Assembly (NCBI RefSeq): GCF_020379485.1
Contig: NC_063439.1
Coordinates: forward strand, 9,402,466-9,466,465
Direction: 5' to 3'
Length of the DNA stretch: 64,000 nucleotides
DNA from: Brassica napus
Taxonomy: Eukaryota; Streptophyta; Magnoliopsida; Brassicales; Brassicaceae
Below are positions 1-11,098 of this stretch, one piece after another (position 1 is the first letter of the stretch; each line of letters starts with the position of its first letter). The position numbers and the translations under genes were made by a program. Below the pieces are notes generated by a model, which saw nothing but the letters and a program-made list of their open reading frames with translations, was not told the origin of the DNA and made no database searches.

Positions 1-2080
1 ACCCCTTCTTTGTTTCTCGGATATCCCACAAATCATAAAGGATATTGTTGCCTTGATTTAAAGACCAGAAAGATCATCATCTCTCGTCATGTGGTCTTTG
101 ACGAATCCATCTTTCCAGCTGCTGAAAATATTCAAAACAACTCAGCTTCTTCTTATCACTTTCTCGAGACAGAGACATCACCATTGTTCAAAACAATATT
201 GGAAACGCCAATTCTTCCAGCGCAACCTACTTCAGACTCCGCGTCACAGCCTTCTCAAACTCTCCCCACCGTCGTACCACGACCTGCCCTATCAACCTCT
301 TCACGTCATCCTATGATTACAAGAAGCAGAGATGGTACTATAAAACAAAAAGCTATTCTTTCTCTAAACATCTCTACTGTTTCTCCTCTTCCAAAACGCC
401 ATCTTCAAGCCTTGTATGACCCAAAATTCGAACCTAGCAATGGGTGATGAGTACGGTTCTATGGTTAAGAATAAGAAGTTTACGCTTGTACCTCGACCCC
501 CTGACACTAATATTGTCCGTTCAATGTGGCTCTACAAACATAAGACATGTCTAGATGGGAAGCCGCAACGCCACAAAGCCCGCTTGGTTGTGAATGGTAA
601 ATCTCAGAAACATGGCTTAGACTATGACGAGACATTCAGTCCCGTAGTGAAACCAGTAACCATTCGATTGGTGCTTTACTTAGCTCTCAGAAAAGATTGA
701 GAGGTCCACCACCCCAAAGTTAAAAATGCATTTTTGCACGGAAATCTCGAGGAAACTGTGTATATGCATCAGCCCCCAGGAATGGCAGACACCTCCCACC
801 CACATCACGTTTGGAGACTTGACAAGGCCCTCTACGGCCTTAAACAAGCACCTCGTACTTGGAACTCACGGTTCTCCACATTCGTAGAGAAACTCAGCTT
901 TGTAAAGAGCTCCAGCGACACCTCCCTCTACGTCTACGATAAAAGACCTGATCGAGCCTATATCCTTTTGTACGTTGATGACATTCTTCTCACCGCTTCC
1001 TCTCCTCACTTGCGTCAGACGCTGATTTCGTTACTCAAACAAGAGTTTGAAATGTCTGATGAAGGAAAGCTCTCATACTTCCTTGGCATCAAGGCCTCGA
1101 ATGACTTCAAAGGCCTGTTATTGAGCCAAACAGCCTATGCAGAAGATCTTCTCCTCCGTGCCAGTATGCAGAATTGCAACCCAGTCTCTACTCGAGTGGA
1201 TCTCAAATCAAAACTCTCTGCTGAAGATGGAGATAAAGTTGAAAATCCAACTTTTTACAGAAGCATTGCAGGTGCTCTCCAATACCTCACGCTTACACGT
1301 CCAGATATTCAGTATGCATTGCACCAGTTGTGCTTGTACATGCACGATCCCTGACTACCTCACCTCCATGCGATGAAACGCATCATCCGTTACCTCAAAG
1401 GAACACTAAGCCACGGCCTGCGCTTGAACAAGTCATCCTCAAATGCTTTAACAGCATATACCGATGCAGATTGAACTGGCTGTCCCGACACAAGACATTC
1501 GACATCAGGCTACTGCGTCTACATGGGTGATAACCTAATATCTTGGTCCTCAAAACGCCAACCTACAGTCTCCCGCTCCAGTTCGGAGGCAGAGTACAAA
1601 GGAGTGGCAAACGTTGTGGCTGAAACTTGTTGGATAAGAAACCTCGTGCTGGAACTTAAAATCCTGATTACTTCTGCAACATTGGTCTACTGTGACAACG
1701 TAAGTGCGGTTTACTTGTCTACCAACGCAGTCAAGCATCAAAGAACCAAACACATCGAAATTGATATTCATTTCTTTCGTGAAAAAGTTGCTATGGGTCA
1801 GGTCTGAGTCCTACATGTTCCTTCCTCCTCTCAATATGCAGACATCTTCACGAAAGGATTGCCATCTTCCCTATTCGATGAATTCAAAGCCAGTCTATCC
1901 GTCCAAGCACCCAACGATTAGACTGAGAGAAGGTGAAAGAATATGTTCCTATATTCTTGGAATAGTCTAACGTATTATCTTAGTATCCCTTGTAAAGTGT
2001 AACAAACACAACCATCTCTATGTATTTAAACATTGTATCTACGATAATGAATGGTAAGGGAATTATATCTGATTACAGCA
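1..2080 (+). mobile_element. Ty1/copia retrotransposon, 3' part, decayed
   Basis: Frames 1 and 2 encode the 3' part of a copia polyprotein. First comes the integrase C-terminal region (GYPTNHKGYCCLDL, SRHVVFDE). Reverse transcriptase follows (KARLVVNG, ETFSPVVKPVTIR, the YVDD active-site box near 975), then RNase H (SRSSSEAEY, then ADIFTKGLPS). The natural stop is at about 1919-1921. The frame is broken by a 1-nt shift in an A-run near 421-426 and by in-frame TGA codons at 698-700, 1352-1354, 1472-1474 and 1805-1807. A candidate short 3' LTR runs from TG at 1944 to CA at 2080, but no second LTR lies in the window to confirm it. The 5' portion (gag, protease, integrase core) is outside the window or lost. 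The element cannot encode a full polyprotein. Confidence 0.93.
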
Positions 2081-3485
2081 TATTGTGTTTTATATAAATA
2101 TTGCATCCATATATACGTGTTCGTGCTGATGACGTAAATCTATGATTTAAACCCAAAAAGATTTAATCCAAAATGTATTTCATGGTTAACTTCTTAGGAA
2201 AAATATATTCTTACTATTTTTTTACCTTTTTCTACTAAAAATGGATTCTTGTTGATATAGTTATTTGAATCTCAATCTTTTTTTCACGATGACCACAATA
2301 TAAACAGATTCTTAATTAGAATCTTATAAACAGAGGCACTGAACCTTATTGAAATTAGTTAGTGCATATGTGTGAAACCGATTTTTTGTCAAAGAGCATG
2401 TGTGAAACCATAGCTTAGTTGACTTCGCTTGTACGTGATCTTGTGTCAATCGAGCCAGAATGACTAAAATCATTGGCTTTTCTATATTTGTGTTATTTTT
2501 GCTTTTTCCTAAAAAAGTTTCTGTCCACTATAATATATGTCAACAAGAAAAATAAGATAATAGAAACAAAAAGAGAAAGAAACAAGATAATGTTGTCAAC
2601 GTAGACAACTTTCTGTTTGAAGTTGCATTATATTTCCTATTTGTATTGCATAATAAAATTAATAAACAATCAAATTTCTTATGGAATAGTAAAAAAAAAA
2701 AAATCACTACTCTGAATTTGAGCCTTACAAACATACGTTCATGACAAATAAGTTGTGTGGTCTGTTACATAACGCGTAATGTGTAATAGTATATATTAAT
2801 TTTCTTGGATATTATACTGTATTTATTCAGACTTCAAGTATAAATAAATGAACTGACAAAGGGTAGGTCAGGCGCAGTTGACCTTCTTTGCCAAGAGTCA
2901 ATTACCTAAGACGACACAACATACATGCATGAATGTTATTCTCAAACTAATTTCGTACTTCTTAATTCAACTTATAATAGAATATATGTTACTACAGGCT
3001 TTTATTCATTGAATTTTTACTGTGAGAAACATACATTCATAATGGGTCATTAAAATGATATAATTTGGTTGAGAAACAAAAAATGATATATTATACTACT
3101 AACATCATACGTGACACCAAATGTTAGCAAAAAAAAAAAAAAAAAAAAAAAAACATCATACGTGACACATACCTGATATAATTTCCAATTAATTTATTTA
3201 ACTTAATTGTTAGATTCAATAGAAAGTATAGGTTTATTTGTGGGGGCTGGGAGCCACCAACGTAGAAATTAAGTTAGGATGTTAGTCTCCAATCAGCAAA
3301 AGGGGGAGGCTTATGTAAATTCGTTATCAACTATACCGTGAGTAGTTACAAAAAAATACTATACCGTGAGTATTGTTATGAAGTAATTAGGGAGTGTTGC
3401 AACTTTGTAAGTACAATCTATTTTCTCGACGGCATAATTTTCTTTAGACAGACCAGTATTTACGACATCAATTGCAATATAGTAA
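2081..3485. other. AT-rich intergenic spacer with three tiny poly(A) insertions
   Basis: I see no gene here. The only structure is three very short insertions between direct repeats. At 2364-2379 and 2396-2409 the repeat GCATATGTGTGAAACC / GCATGTGTGAAACC flanks a T-run plus GTCAAA. At 3101-3117 and 3152-3168 a 17-bp repeat (AACATCATACGTGACAC) flanks CAAATGTTAGC plus an A-run. At 3330-3344 and 3358-3372 a 15-bp repeat (ACTATACCGTGAGTA) flanks GTTAC plus an A-run. These look like target-site duplications around the last few bases of LINE or SINE copies. Confidence 0.6.
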
Positions 3486-3490
3486 CTGAG

Positions 3491-4008
3491 TGTAGAGGGT
3501 AAATTCGACCATCTCTCAAGACCTGAAGAATAGATGGTCCGGCCCACATAAGATAAAGTAACGGTTCGGCGCGGCAGTTCGAAGGGCCGATCTCTCGGCG
3601 TAACATAAGGGAGCTTTCATTCAGCTTCTCGACTAAGCGCCCCAATGAAACGACTCTTCGAGATAGTGTGGGCTTCTTGGCCCAACGAGTTAAAAGCCCA
3701 CAAAGATGACGCAAACTAGATCAGGAGAGAGAGTGAAGTCAGCTATAAAAGGAAAAGAAGATGCAACGTAAGGGGGATCCGAAATCATTGATACACACTT
3801 GGCGGCTAGATTAGGGTTTTTACCTTTGTTGTCTCGTCTTGTTGTATCTCTCCGGCAAAGCCTTTCAGGCTCCGGTACCTTTCCTTTCACGCATTTCCTT
3901 TCCTTGTAACTGACGAAACACTCATCCGACCATTAATAAGACGTCTTTGCTTAAACCCACTTCTAAAACCGAACGTTCTCTCGTTCTGTACCGTTTCCCG
4001 ATCAAACA
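3491..4008 (+). mobile_element. Solo LTR, 518 bp, with 5-bp TSD
   Basis: The sequence begins TGTAGAGGG and ends GATCAAACA, the TG...CA ends of an LTR. It is flanked by an exact 5-bp direct repeat, CTGAG, at 3486-3490 and 4009-4013. It contains a TATA box (TATAAAA, 3744-3750) followed by a CT-rich transcribed-leader-like stretch, as expected of U3-R-U5. No internal retrotransposon sequence adjoins it, so it is a solo LTR left by recombination. The family is not certain; the size and layout fit a Ty3/gypsy or large non-autonomous LTR element. Strand is inferred from the TATA box. Confidence 0.78.
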
Positions 4009-4013
4009 CTGAG

Positions 4014-5783
4014 CTATATATGTGTGTGTTAAACAACTAGAAGTGTGACAATGGTTGTGGATCCAGAGTTGAGAGTCCATGCCATAGTCTTTCAAGTTTC
4101 AACCAAGCAGTAGAGTCAATGGCATATGCATAAATCTTGTCATTTTGATACACCATATTAGATTCTGTTCTGTCTTTCTGTCGATTTAAAATGATATTGT
4201 TTGTAGATATGAAACAATTAGGTTGTGTTGGTTTATAAAATAATCTTGTACGGTCCGTTCTTATCATCTTCCGAAGAGACTACCACGAGGACATCACCTT
4301 TCATTTTGTATAAATTTATTTCACCGCTACTTATCTATTTCTCAATTCAAGGCCTACACTAAACAGTTAATAAGCCAACCAATTACTAATTGAACAAATG
4401 TTTTGTTGGTTTACTTGTTCAAGTTTATTTTTATTTTAACGTGTTGTGGTTTAAAAATGATATGAACCATTTTTAGCAAAAAAAAATGTTATGAAGCATC
4501 AGTTAAAAGTGACCATCCATTGGTTTTGCAGTTTATCGAGTTTGAAGGTTTATAAATCTATAAATATAAAGAAATATTCGCCTCTCTCCCGTGAAGCCAC
4601 GTCATCAATTCGTGCGTTCTGGGAGTGACATGTGTCCCATTTTATATTTAGGGCCAAAATTAATGAATGCAGTTAAGGGTAATTGAACCTATCACCTCTA
4701 GCACTGGTAATTTCTCTTAGAACCACTAGACTAAAGTTACTTTTTATAAATATGTGGCTGCGAAAATACTTATTATCGTGTCAGCTGGAAGCCCATGCTT
4801 CTTCTGCTTGTGGCCAGGACCGACACTGAACTGACGTCAAGATGAAAATTGTGAAGTTAAAAACTTTGCTCCAAACAGTTTTGCAATGTTTCTAACCTTT
4901 ATAACTTGATGCATATAATATATATCAAAATACATTTGTTGTACACGTTTTTATTAGTTTTGCTTTTAAAAGAATGTATTTACAGTTATAAATGTTTTGT
5001 GTCAGTGAAGTAATGGTTGAAAAATCTCTATACATATGTCATTTTAAAATAACACCCAACTTCTATATATAGTCAATATGTATGTCCATGTTATATTCTA
5101 CACTAAATATTTTCTCTTTTAAAAATATAGAAAACAATTTTTTTAGTCTACAAGCAAATGTTGTAGAGCAAGTATGCATTATACAAAATAATATATATTT
5201 AAAATCCATACACAAAAACATAAAAGTTGTTATAGGCCTCTTTCTGACACATGCCACACTCCACTATTAATAAGAATTAAAAAAAACAATATTGTCATCA
5301 AACTTTATCACAAATCCACATTTGTACATCTATAATTATGAGTTGGACAATTAGTTAATTTGATACAATACCAAAGCAAAAATAATCGAAAAACAACTAT
5401 ACCACCATATACTAATAAGTAAGACATAACAGATAACCAAATTCTTGAATCTTAAAACAAATTTCAACTCGAACATTTAGTGAATATCAAATTAACTAAT
5501 ATCCCGTCCGTAGGGCAGACAGACCCTAGTCTTTTTATAAAAATATGCATCTTAAATGATATGTAGCAAATTATAGATCTTAAATTAACATGGATACACA
5601 AAGAAATTAGCAAAATTAACAACACACGCATCTATACTTTTCTTAAAGAAGCCAAAGAACACACAAACTATGTTACAAGAGAGACACACAACATATTAGG
5701 GGAAAATACTACTTTAACTTGTTATAGTTTACGATCCAAATAGTTTCTAAGGTACTTCACAAAACATCACTTGAAGTTGAAGG
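4014..5783. other. Intergenic spacer, no gene seen
   Basis: AT-rich sequence without a supportable reading frame. It holds a SINE-like element near 4600-4740 (listed separately) and one more very short insertion near 4460-4500, where TTTTAGC plus an A-run sits between the imperfect repeats ATGATATGAACCA and ATGTTATGAAGCA. Confidence 0.5.
4600..4740 (-). mobile_element. tRNA-derived SINE-like fragment
   Basis: On the minus strand the segment begins near 4740 with an A-box-like TTTAGTCTAGTGGTTC (about 4716-4733). About 40 bp later comes a B-box-like AGGTTCAATTACC (near 4678-4690). That is the internal RNA polymerase III promoter spacing of tRNA-derived SINEs, and the rest does not fold as a tRNA. 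The ends and TSD could not be fixed, so the limits are approximate. Confidence 0.45.
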
Positions 5784-5993
5784 CTACCGGAGAGTGGACT
5801 GTAGCCGCTTTATACGCGGTGGCTCTACTATCTGCTTGGAGTTGAAAGAAGGTCGAGATGGAAGAAGAGCCTCCAAGATCATTTTCTTCACTAATTTCCT
5901 CTCTTTTGGGATAACACTCCCTTGTTTCGGCCCAAACCGTCGTCGCCGCCACTCTCCATCTTCTACCGCCACCGCTTTTTCTACCGAGCTCAT
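5784..5993 (-). CDS. Small basic protein of 69 aa (putative)
   Basis: The frame starts ATGAGCTCGG and encodes MSSVEKAVAVEDGEW, then a basic patch WRRRRFGPKQG and a KERKLVKKMI stretch. It ends in a TAG inside a locally GC-richer island amid AT-rich spacer. There is no signal peptide or membrane segment. I do not recognise a family with certainty. Small plant proteins with a W-R-R-R-F patch near the start exist next to the acyl-activating enzyme genes in Arabidopsis (possibly At1g21520), which would fit the local gene order, but that is from memory. An overlapping frame of similar length (5767-5952) has less natural composition. Treat as a candidate gene. Confidence 0.45.
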   Translation of the reverse strand: MSSVEKAVAVEDGEWRRRRFGPKQGSVIPKERKLVKKMILEALLPSRPSFNSKQIVEPPRIKRLQSTLR

Positions 5994-6511
5994 CGCACTT
6001 TACTTATCTGTGAATTCTTCTCTCTTGTCGTCTTAGTGAACACTTACACTCCCCAATTTATCAGTCCATGAGCCTTATCTTACACGCTAATAATATGTAT
6101 ATTTTAATATGTAAATGTTCTTATTTCGTGAATCTTGTTCTTATTTTTTCCCACGTGGCCTCGTTCATTAATTTAGAACCAATTATGCTGCAGTTAAGGA
6201 TTTAACTAATCGAGATACTGATTAAAGCCACTTCTTCTTTTCCAAGTTAGGCACGATATAGATTGGCCGCACTCTCCTTTATCTACCTTTACCTATTATT
6301 GGTCGTTTGAATAATTTATGAGACAGTTGCATCCTAATAATACATTTAATACCACCACATGAACCATGAGCCCAAATTAAGTATAGGATTCGTTACGAAA
6401 CAAATTTTATAACAATTTCAGATCAGACTTTATCTGATATCTCTGATCAAAAGATAATATACCGATGAAAGAAAATAGAAATATTTATGTTGTTACTTGA
6501 TACGACGTTAA
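5994..6511. other. Spacer upstream of the small ORF
   Basis: AT-rich sequence without a gene. It would contain the promoter of the small minus-strand frame if that is real. Confidence 0.4.
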
Positions 6512-7865
6512 TCTATCTTATTAAAACTCAAGTACAAAATTGGAGTGTTTGGAGACTTGAATAGGATTATTAAAAAAATTTGGAGTGTTTGGAAACATGA
6601 ATTGTAGTCTTTTTAAAAAAAATTAATTTTGTTTGGAAACAATGATAGTAGTATTAAGAAAAAAGTAATGGGCTTATGTAATTAAGAAAAATTAAAAGTC
6701 CATCATATTATAAGAAACTATCTATCTGGGCCAGATTTAAAATATACGAAAACGGGTCAATCTAATTGTCTAAAACTTTTTCTTTTCTAAACTAACCATA
6801 AAACAAAATATAAACTTTATACACATATTTCAAATCAAAATAATAATTTAAAGTTGATTTATATCAAAAATTGATTAAAAAATAATACATATATTCAAAA
6901 ATGGATTTTTACTAAACTATTTTTCAATAACCATTATAAAAAAATGTTGTCAATATATATAATAAAAATACAATACAAAGCCCAATTTGAAACACCAACT
7001 CAAATTATGGTTTTTATATTTCATATTAAGTTTTAAAAATATAATATATGTAATTATTTATATGATGGTACGTATAAAATACGATTAATTATATAATGAC
7101 AGTATACGATATATAATAATGAATAGGGATGGGATTTCGGGCACCCAAACGGGTTTGGTTCTGATCGGTTTGTGTTTTGGGTTTTCGGGGTCAAAGATTT
7201 AAGTCCTGTTAGGATGTTTCTAAATTTTGGTTTGAGTTTGATTCGGATCTCTGCGGGATTGGTTCGCGTTTGGATAATCCATTTAAATTATTTTAAAAGT
7301 TTTAAATCATTACCTATTTTAAATTTCTCAAAATATATAAATAAAATAATATATTACCTATAAATTTGAATAACATATGTCAGAATACCTAAGCTTAACA
7401 TATCAATTGGCTTGATTTAAAATTTTGGATACTGAATCAATAATTATTTTAAGTATTTTTGGTGATTTGAGTATACTTTAACTATTGTAGATATTTACTT
7501 TTGACTATCTATATATATATATATATATTCAAGTATTTAAACCAATTTAAAAGTATCATTCTTAATGTTTTATATACGTTAAATCGAAAAATAATTAATA
7601 TATACAAGTACATAAATCTATTTTTAGATAAATTCGGGTACCCGAATACTTCGGTTCGGATCAGATTTGGTTCTCTAAATAACAAAATTTTGAATAATTT
7701 GAATATTTAATCAATTTATGTTCGGGTTTGGTAATATATTTTCGGATCGGTATCGGTTCTGTTTCTTGGATTCATTTTGTAAAACCCTAATAATTACATG
7801 AAAAAACAAATATCAACATATTTTTCAAAATATATACCCGCGCGCCTGCGCGGGTCAAAATCTAG
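6512..7865 (+). mobile_element. Non-autonomous Helitron, 1354 bp
   Basis: The 5' end is TCTATCTTATTAAAACTC, preceded by A (6511). The 3' end is a GC-rich hairpin (ACCCGCGC, loop GCCT, GCGCGGGT; 7836-7855) followed by CAAAATCTAG and then T (7866). TC start, hairpin, CTAG end and insertion between A and T without duplication are the Helitron hallmarks. There is no Rep/helicase frame, so it is non-autonomous. Its interior (about 6830-7780) is AT-rich with clusters of GGTTCGG/GGGTTTTCGG motifs. That interior appears in reverse orientation inside the Helitron at 12741-14767. Confidence 0.85.
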
Positions 7866-7933
7866 TTAGTATTATGGGGAAAAAAAGAGAGATTATCAGA
7901 ATGGTCCAACATAGCTTCTTATTTTGCGCGAAT

Positions 7934-9233
7934 TTGTTTTCACTTTTCTATACATAAATTATTATTTTTAAACATTAGTGGTATATATTTTTAAAGTTAA
8001 TCATATACTTAAATGTTTATATAATTATTTTAAATACAATAATTTTATAATTTACATGTTATAATTAATCAATTGTTTAAAACCGTATGTATTTTCATTT
8101 ATTATTATATATTTATCTTATTAAATTTGCATTTAGTTATTAAGAAAATTAATATATTCATGAGAAAATATATTTGAAAATTATTTTGTATTTAATTTAT
8201 GTTAAATTTTGACCCGTGTTTCAAAGTTGTATTTTTTTTTACTAATATTTTTATGCTTATTCATTTTAGATAATATATTATTGTATATACAAAAGTCTAA
8301 GATATGTTAATTTTTAGACATGATTATATGGTTTGTTAATTTTAAGCTGTTCTATCATCATATTATATTTTTAAATTAAATAATTTATATTTATAAAAAT
8401 TAAATTTATAAATTTATCAATTGAATATACTTTTATCATATTTATTTAAGTATAATAATTGTATTTTAACATGATCATGACTATAAAGTAGATAAAATAG
8501 GATATAATTTATTTATTTTCATTTTATAAACGGTAACTTAAAATACACTAAATTATTGTTAAAATATTTTTATACAAATTTATTAGAATTTTTAAAATAT
8601 AATATATATATATATTATATTTAAAATGAAAATATATTATGATTAAAGTAGTTACAAAGATTCTATATTATAAGCTTTAAAGAAATACATGTTAATTTTT
8701 ATACATGTATTATATAGTTTGCTAATGTTAACCCATCTTATCAACGTATTTGATTTTATTTTTGAACATAAATATTTTATACTTACGAAAATAAAATATA
8801 TAAAATTTATAAATTTAATACAATTTTATTATATTTAGCTCAATATAATAATTTTCTTTTAATATGATTGATTATGATTATATAATATATAAAATATTAC
8901 ATAACTTTTTATTTTTCATTTCATAAACGATTACTGAATTTATTAATGTATAATAATATTTCAAAATTTCAAAATTAGTGAAAACAGTTAAATATAATTT
9001 CGAAAATGAAGATCTTGTAAAAATATTTTAAAACAGATTTGTTAGAATTTTAAAATAAATATATTTATATTTAAAATAAAAAGATTTCAAAAGATATTAT
9101 GATTAAAGTATTTTAAAGATTTTATGTATTATTAATCTTAATAAAATATATTTAATAAAAAATTTAAGTGATGGTCCAAATTAAAAAAAATTACACATGA
9201 AAAAAATCATGACTTCTATTTTAATATATAAGA
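7934..9233 (-). mobile_element. Helitron copy lacking its hairpin end
   Basis: This stretch is colinear with the Helitron at 11099-12436. Examples are the shared CTTTTCTATACATAAATTAT at the left and ATTTTAATATATAAGA at the right, whose reverse complement is the TC 5' terminus. The left side lacks the CTAG plus hairpin end, so the copy is 3'-truncated. Homology starts a few tens of bases after the end of the Helitron at 6512-7865. Non-coding and very AT-rich. Confidence 0.7.
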
Positions 9234-9700
9234 AGTTAACAACACATATTCTACAATAGAAAACAATTATATAACAGGAATTCATTTAAGGGGAGAAGAA
9301 AAGCAAAAGTGGAATAAACGAAGCACTCAGAAGAAAAATAATTAGTTAAAATTTAAAACGGATGGAATATAAAATACGTAACAAATCATTTTAGCCGATA
9401 AGGTTACTTTCATCACTCATCAGTCCAGTCTAAATCAAATATTCCATATTATATGAAAATATCTTTGTTTTTCAAATCTCTATTTGCTATATTATTATTT
9501 TAGCTACGGAACGTGATACGTGCCTACATATCTTTTCATCTTTAATAGTCTTCGAACAACGGACCTGGCTCACTTGGATCATCAGATCATGGTTGTTATC
9601 TGGGAATAAAGGATTCACGCCTTGGTTATTTAAATCTCTTATGATTCAAGGTGTGACATGAATAGACGGTAATGAAGAAAAGTGTTTAAGAAAACATCAA

Positions 9701-11098
9701 TCAATACTATTAAAACTGAAGGCCTTTTTTGAAGTCCCCTTGGAATTTTGAAGTATTTACAGATATCTGCCACTTGATTATTTAAACCTATGCTTTTAAT
9801 TAAATATTAGAATCTTTTTTTTTTAGTTTAATTAATTTACCATAACTAAGTATTTTTTTTTACTGCGTTGCTAGAAAGAAAAAAATAAACCTAAAACAGC
9901 GGAACGGCGATAGGAATGGCGATTTTGAAATTCTGAAGATGAGAGTCGAACTTAGCATAGATCTGATTATTGTGTCGGTTCCTATGGCTCATTATCACAG
10001 GTTTTGTCCTCCGGTCATTCTGATTATGAAGAAGATGGTGAAAATGTTTAATTTGGGTTTCACGAGATTTGATATTATGGAAAAATATGAGTTACGATTG
10101 AGGATATATCAATGGGATTACCAGGATCTCATTAGAGATTTTCAGAAAGGAGTCAAGGAAGATAGAGGAGTTTATCGATCAATTCTTTGAAAATATGGAC
10201 ATTTTAATTGTGAAATCAAAAAAAAAAATTGTAAGATCACAGTTTTCAAAAACTAAGGAAGGAAGATTCATAGTTCACTAAATGCTACACGTTTTATTGC
10301 TAGGAATCATAAGGGTTGGGTTTCTTTAACAGGAAATCAAAGATCTATAAGCTTTAGCGTTTGGATCTGGCTACTTTTGGGAAAGAATGATGGAGATGTA
10401 TCATGATCGTACTCTGGTTATACACAAATGGTGATGATTCTGGGTTCTCTAAACAAATCATACGAGGTGATGATTCTGGGTTCTCTAAAGGAATGGCGTT
10501 TTAATGATTCAATATGATTATTGGTTCTCTAAAGGAATCATATGAGGTCAGTTATGGTTATGGATTGTTGTTTTTGAACGGAACATATATGTATTGTAGT
10601 TGCTGGTAAAAATATAGTTATGGGGTGGGTGATGTATAGGGATTCTCGGTATGGAAGTTATTGGAGTTGTCGCTTTAAAGTCAGCTCTAGCTTATGGTTT
10701 TTTGGCCTTTACTTATGCATAATGCAGAATGCAGTTCGTCTTTTTGAGTGCTCATATATGGTATCTTATGATTCTGAATGGGGTTATAAAGCTCATTCAT
10801 TCGGTCAAGTGAAATACATTTTAAGAAGGTACTTAAGCCAAAACCATCACATGAATGAAGGAGTTAGTGAGCTGGGAAATGAACCAGTTGGTAGCTTTTA
10901 AAATTTTGAATAAAATTGGTAGATGGTGGTTGCAGAGTACTATGATTACTTTTTTCATTGGATTTACGTAGCTTTTTAATAGTGAGATTATGCACTTTGA
11001 CTCTGTTGTAATACCAGTTCGTTATGAGATTTAGCCATATATTATCAATGACACTATGCCAAGAGATTTTATTGTAGTAACCAATATTTAACTGTATA
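9701..11098 (+). other. Possible Helitron 5' end followed by less AT-rich sequence
   Basis: At 9701 TCAATACTATTAAAACTGAAGG, preceded by A, looks like a Helitron 5' terminus. It closely matches the start of the element at 14768. No matching hairpin/CTAG end is found before the next element at 11099. The interval 9900-10920 is less AT-rich than its surroundings and has open stretches (83 codons from 9939, 93 codons from 10620) with no recognised domain. A phrase containing GGTTCTCTAAA plus ATCATA/GATTCT recurs about three times between 10425 and 10550. It may be captured or decayed genic sequence. I do not assign a protein. Confidence 0.35.

Noticed and set aside
7172..7710. Short plus-strand frames of 63-69 codons
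   Set aside because: Low-complexity AT-rich Helitron interior; no domain.
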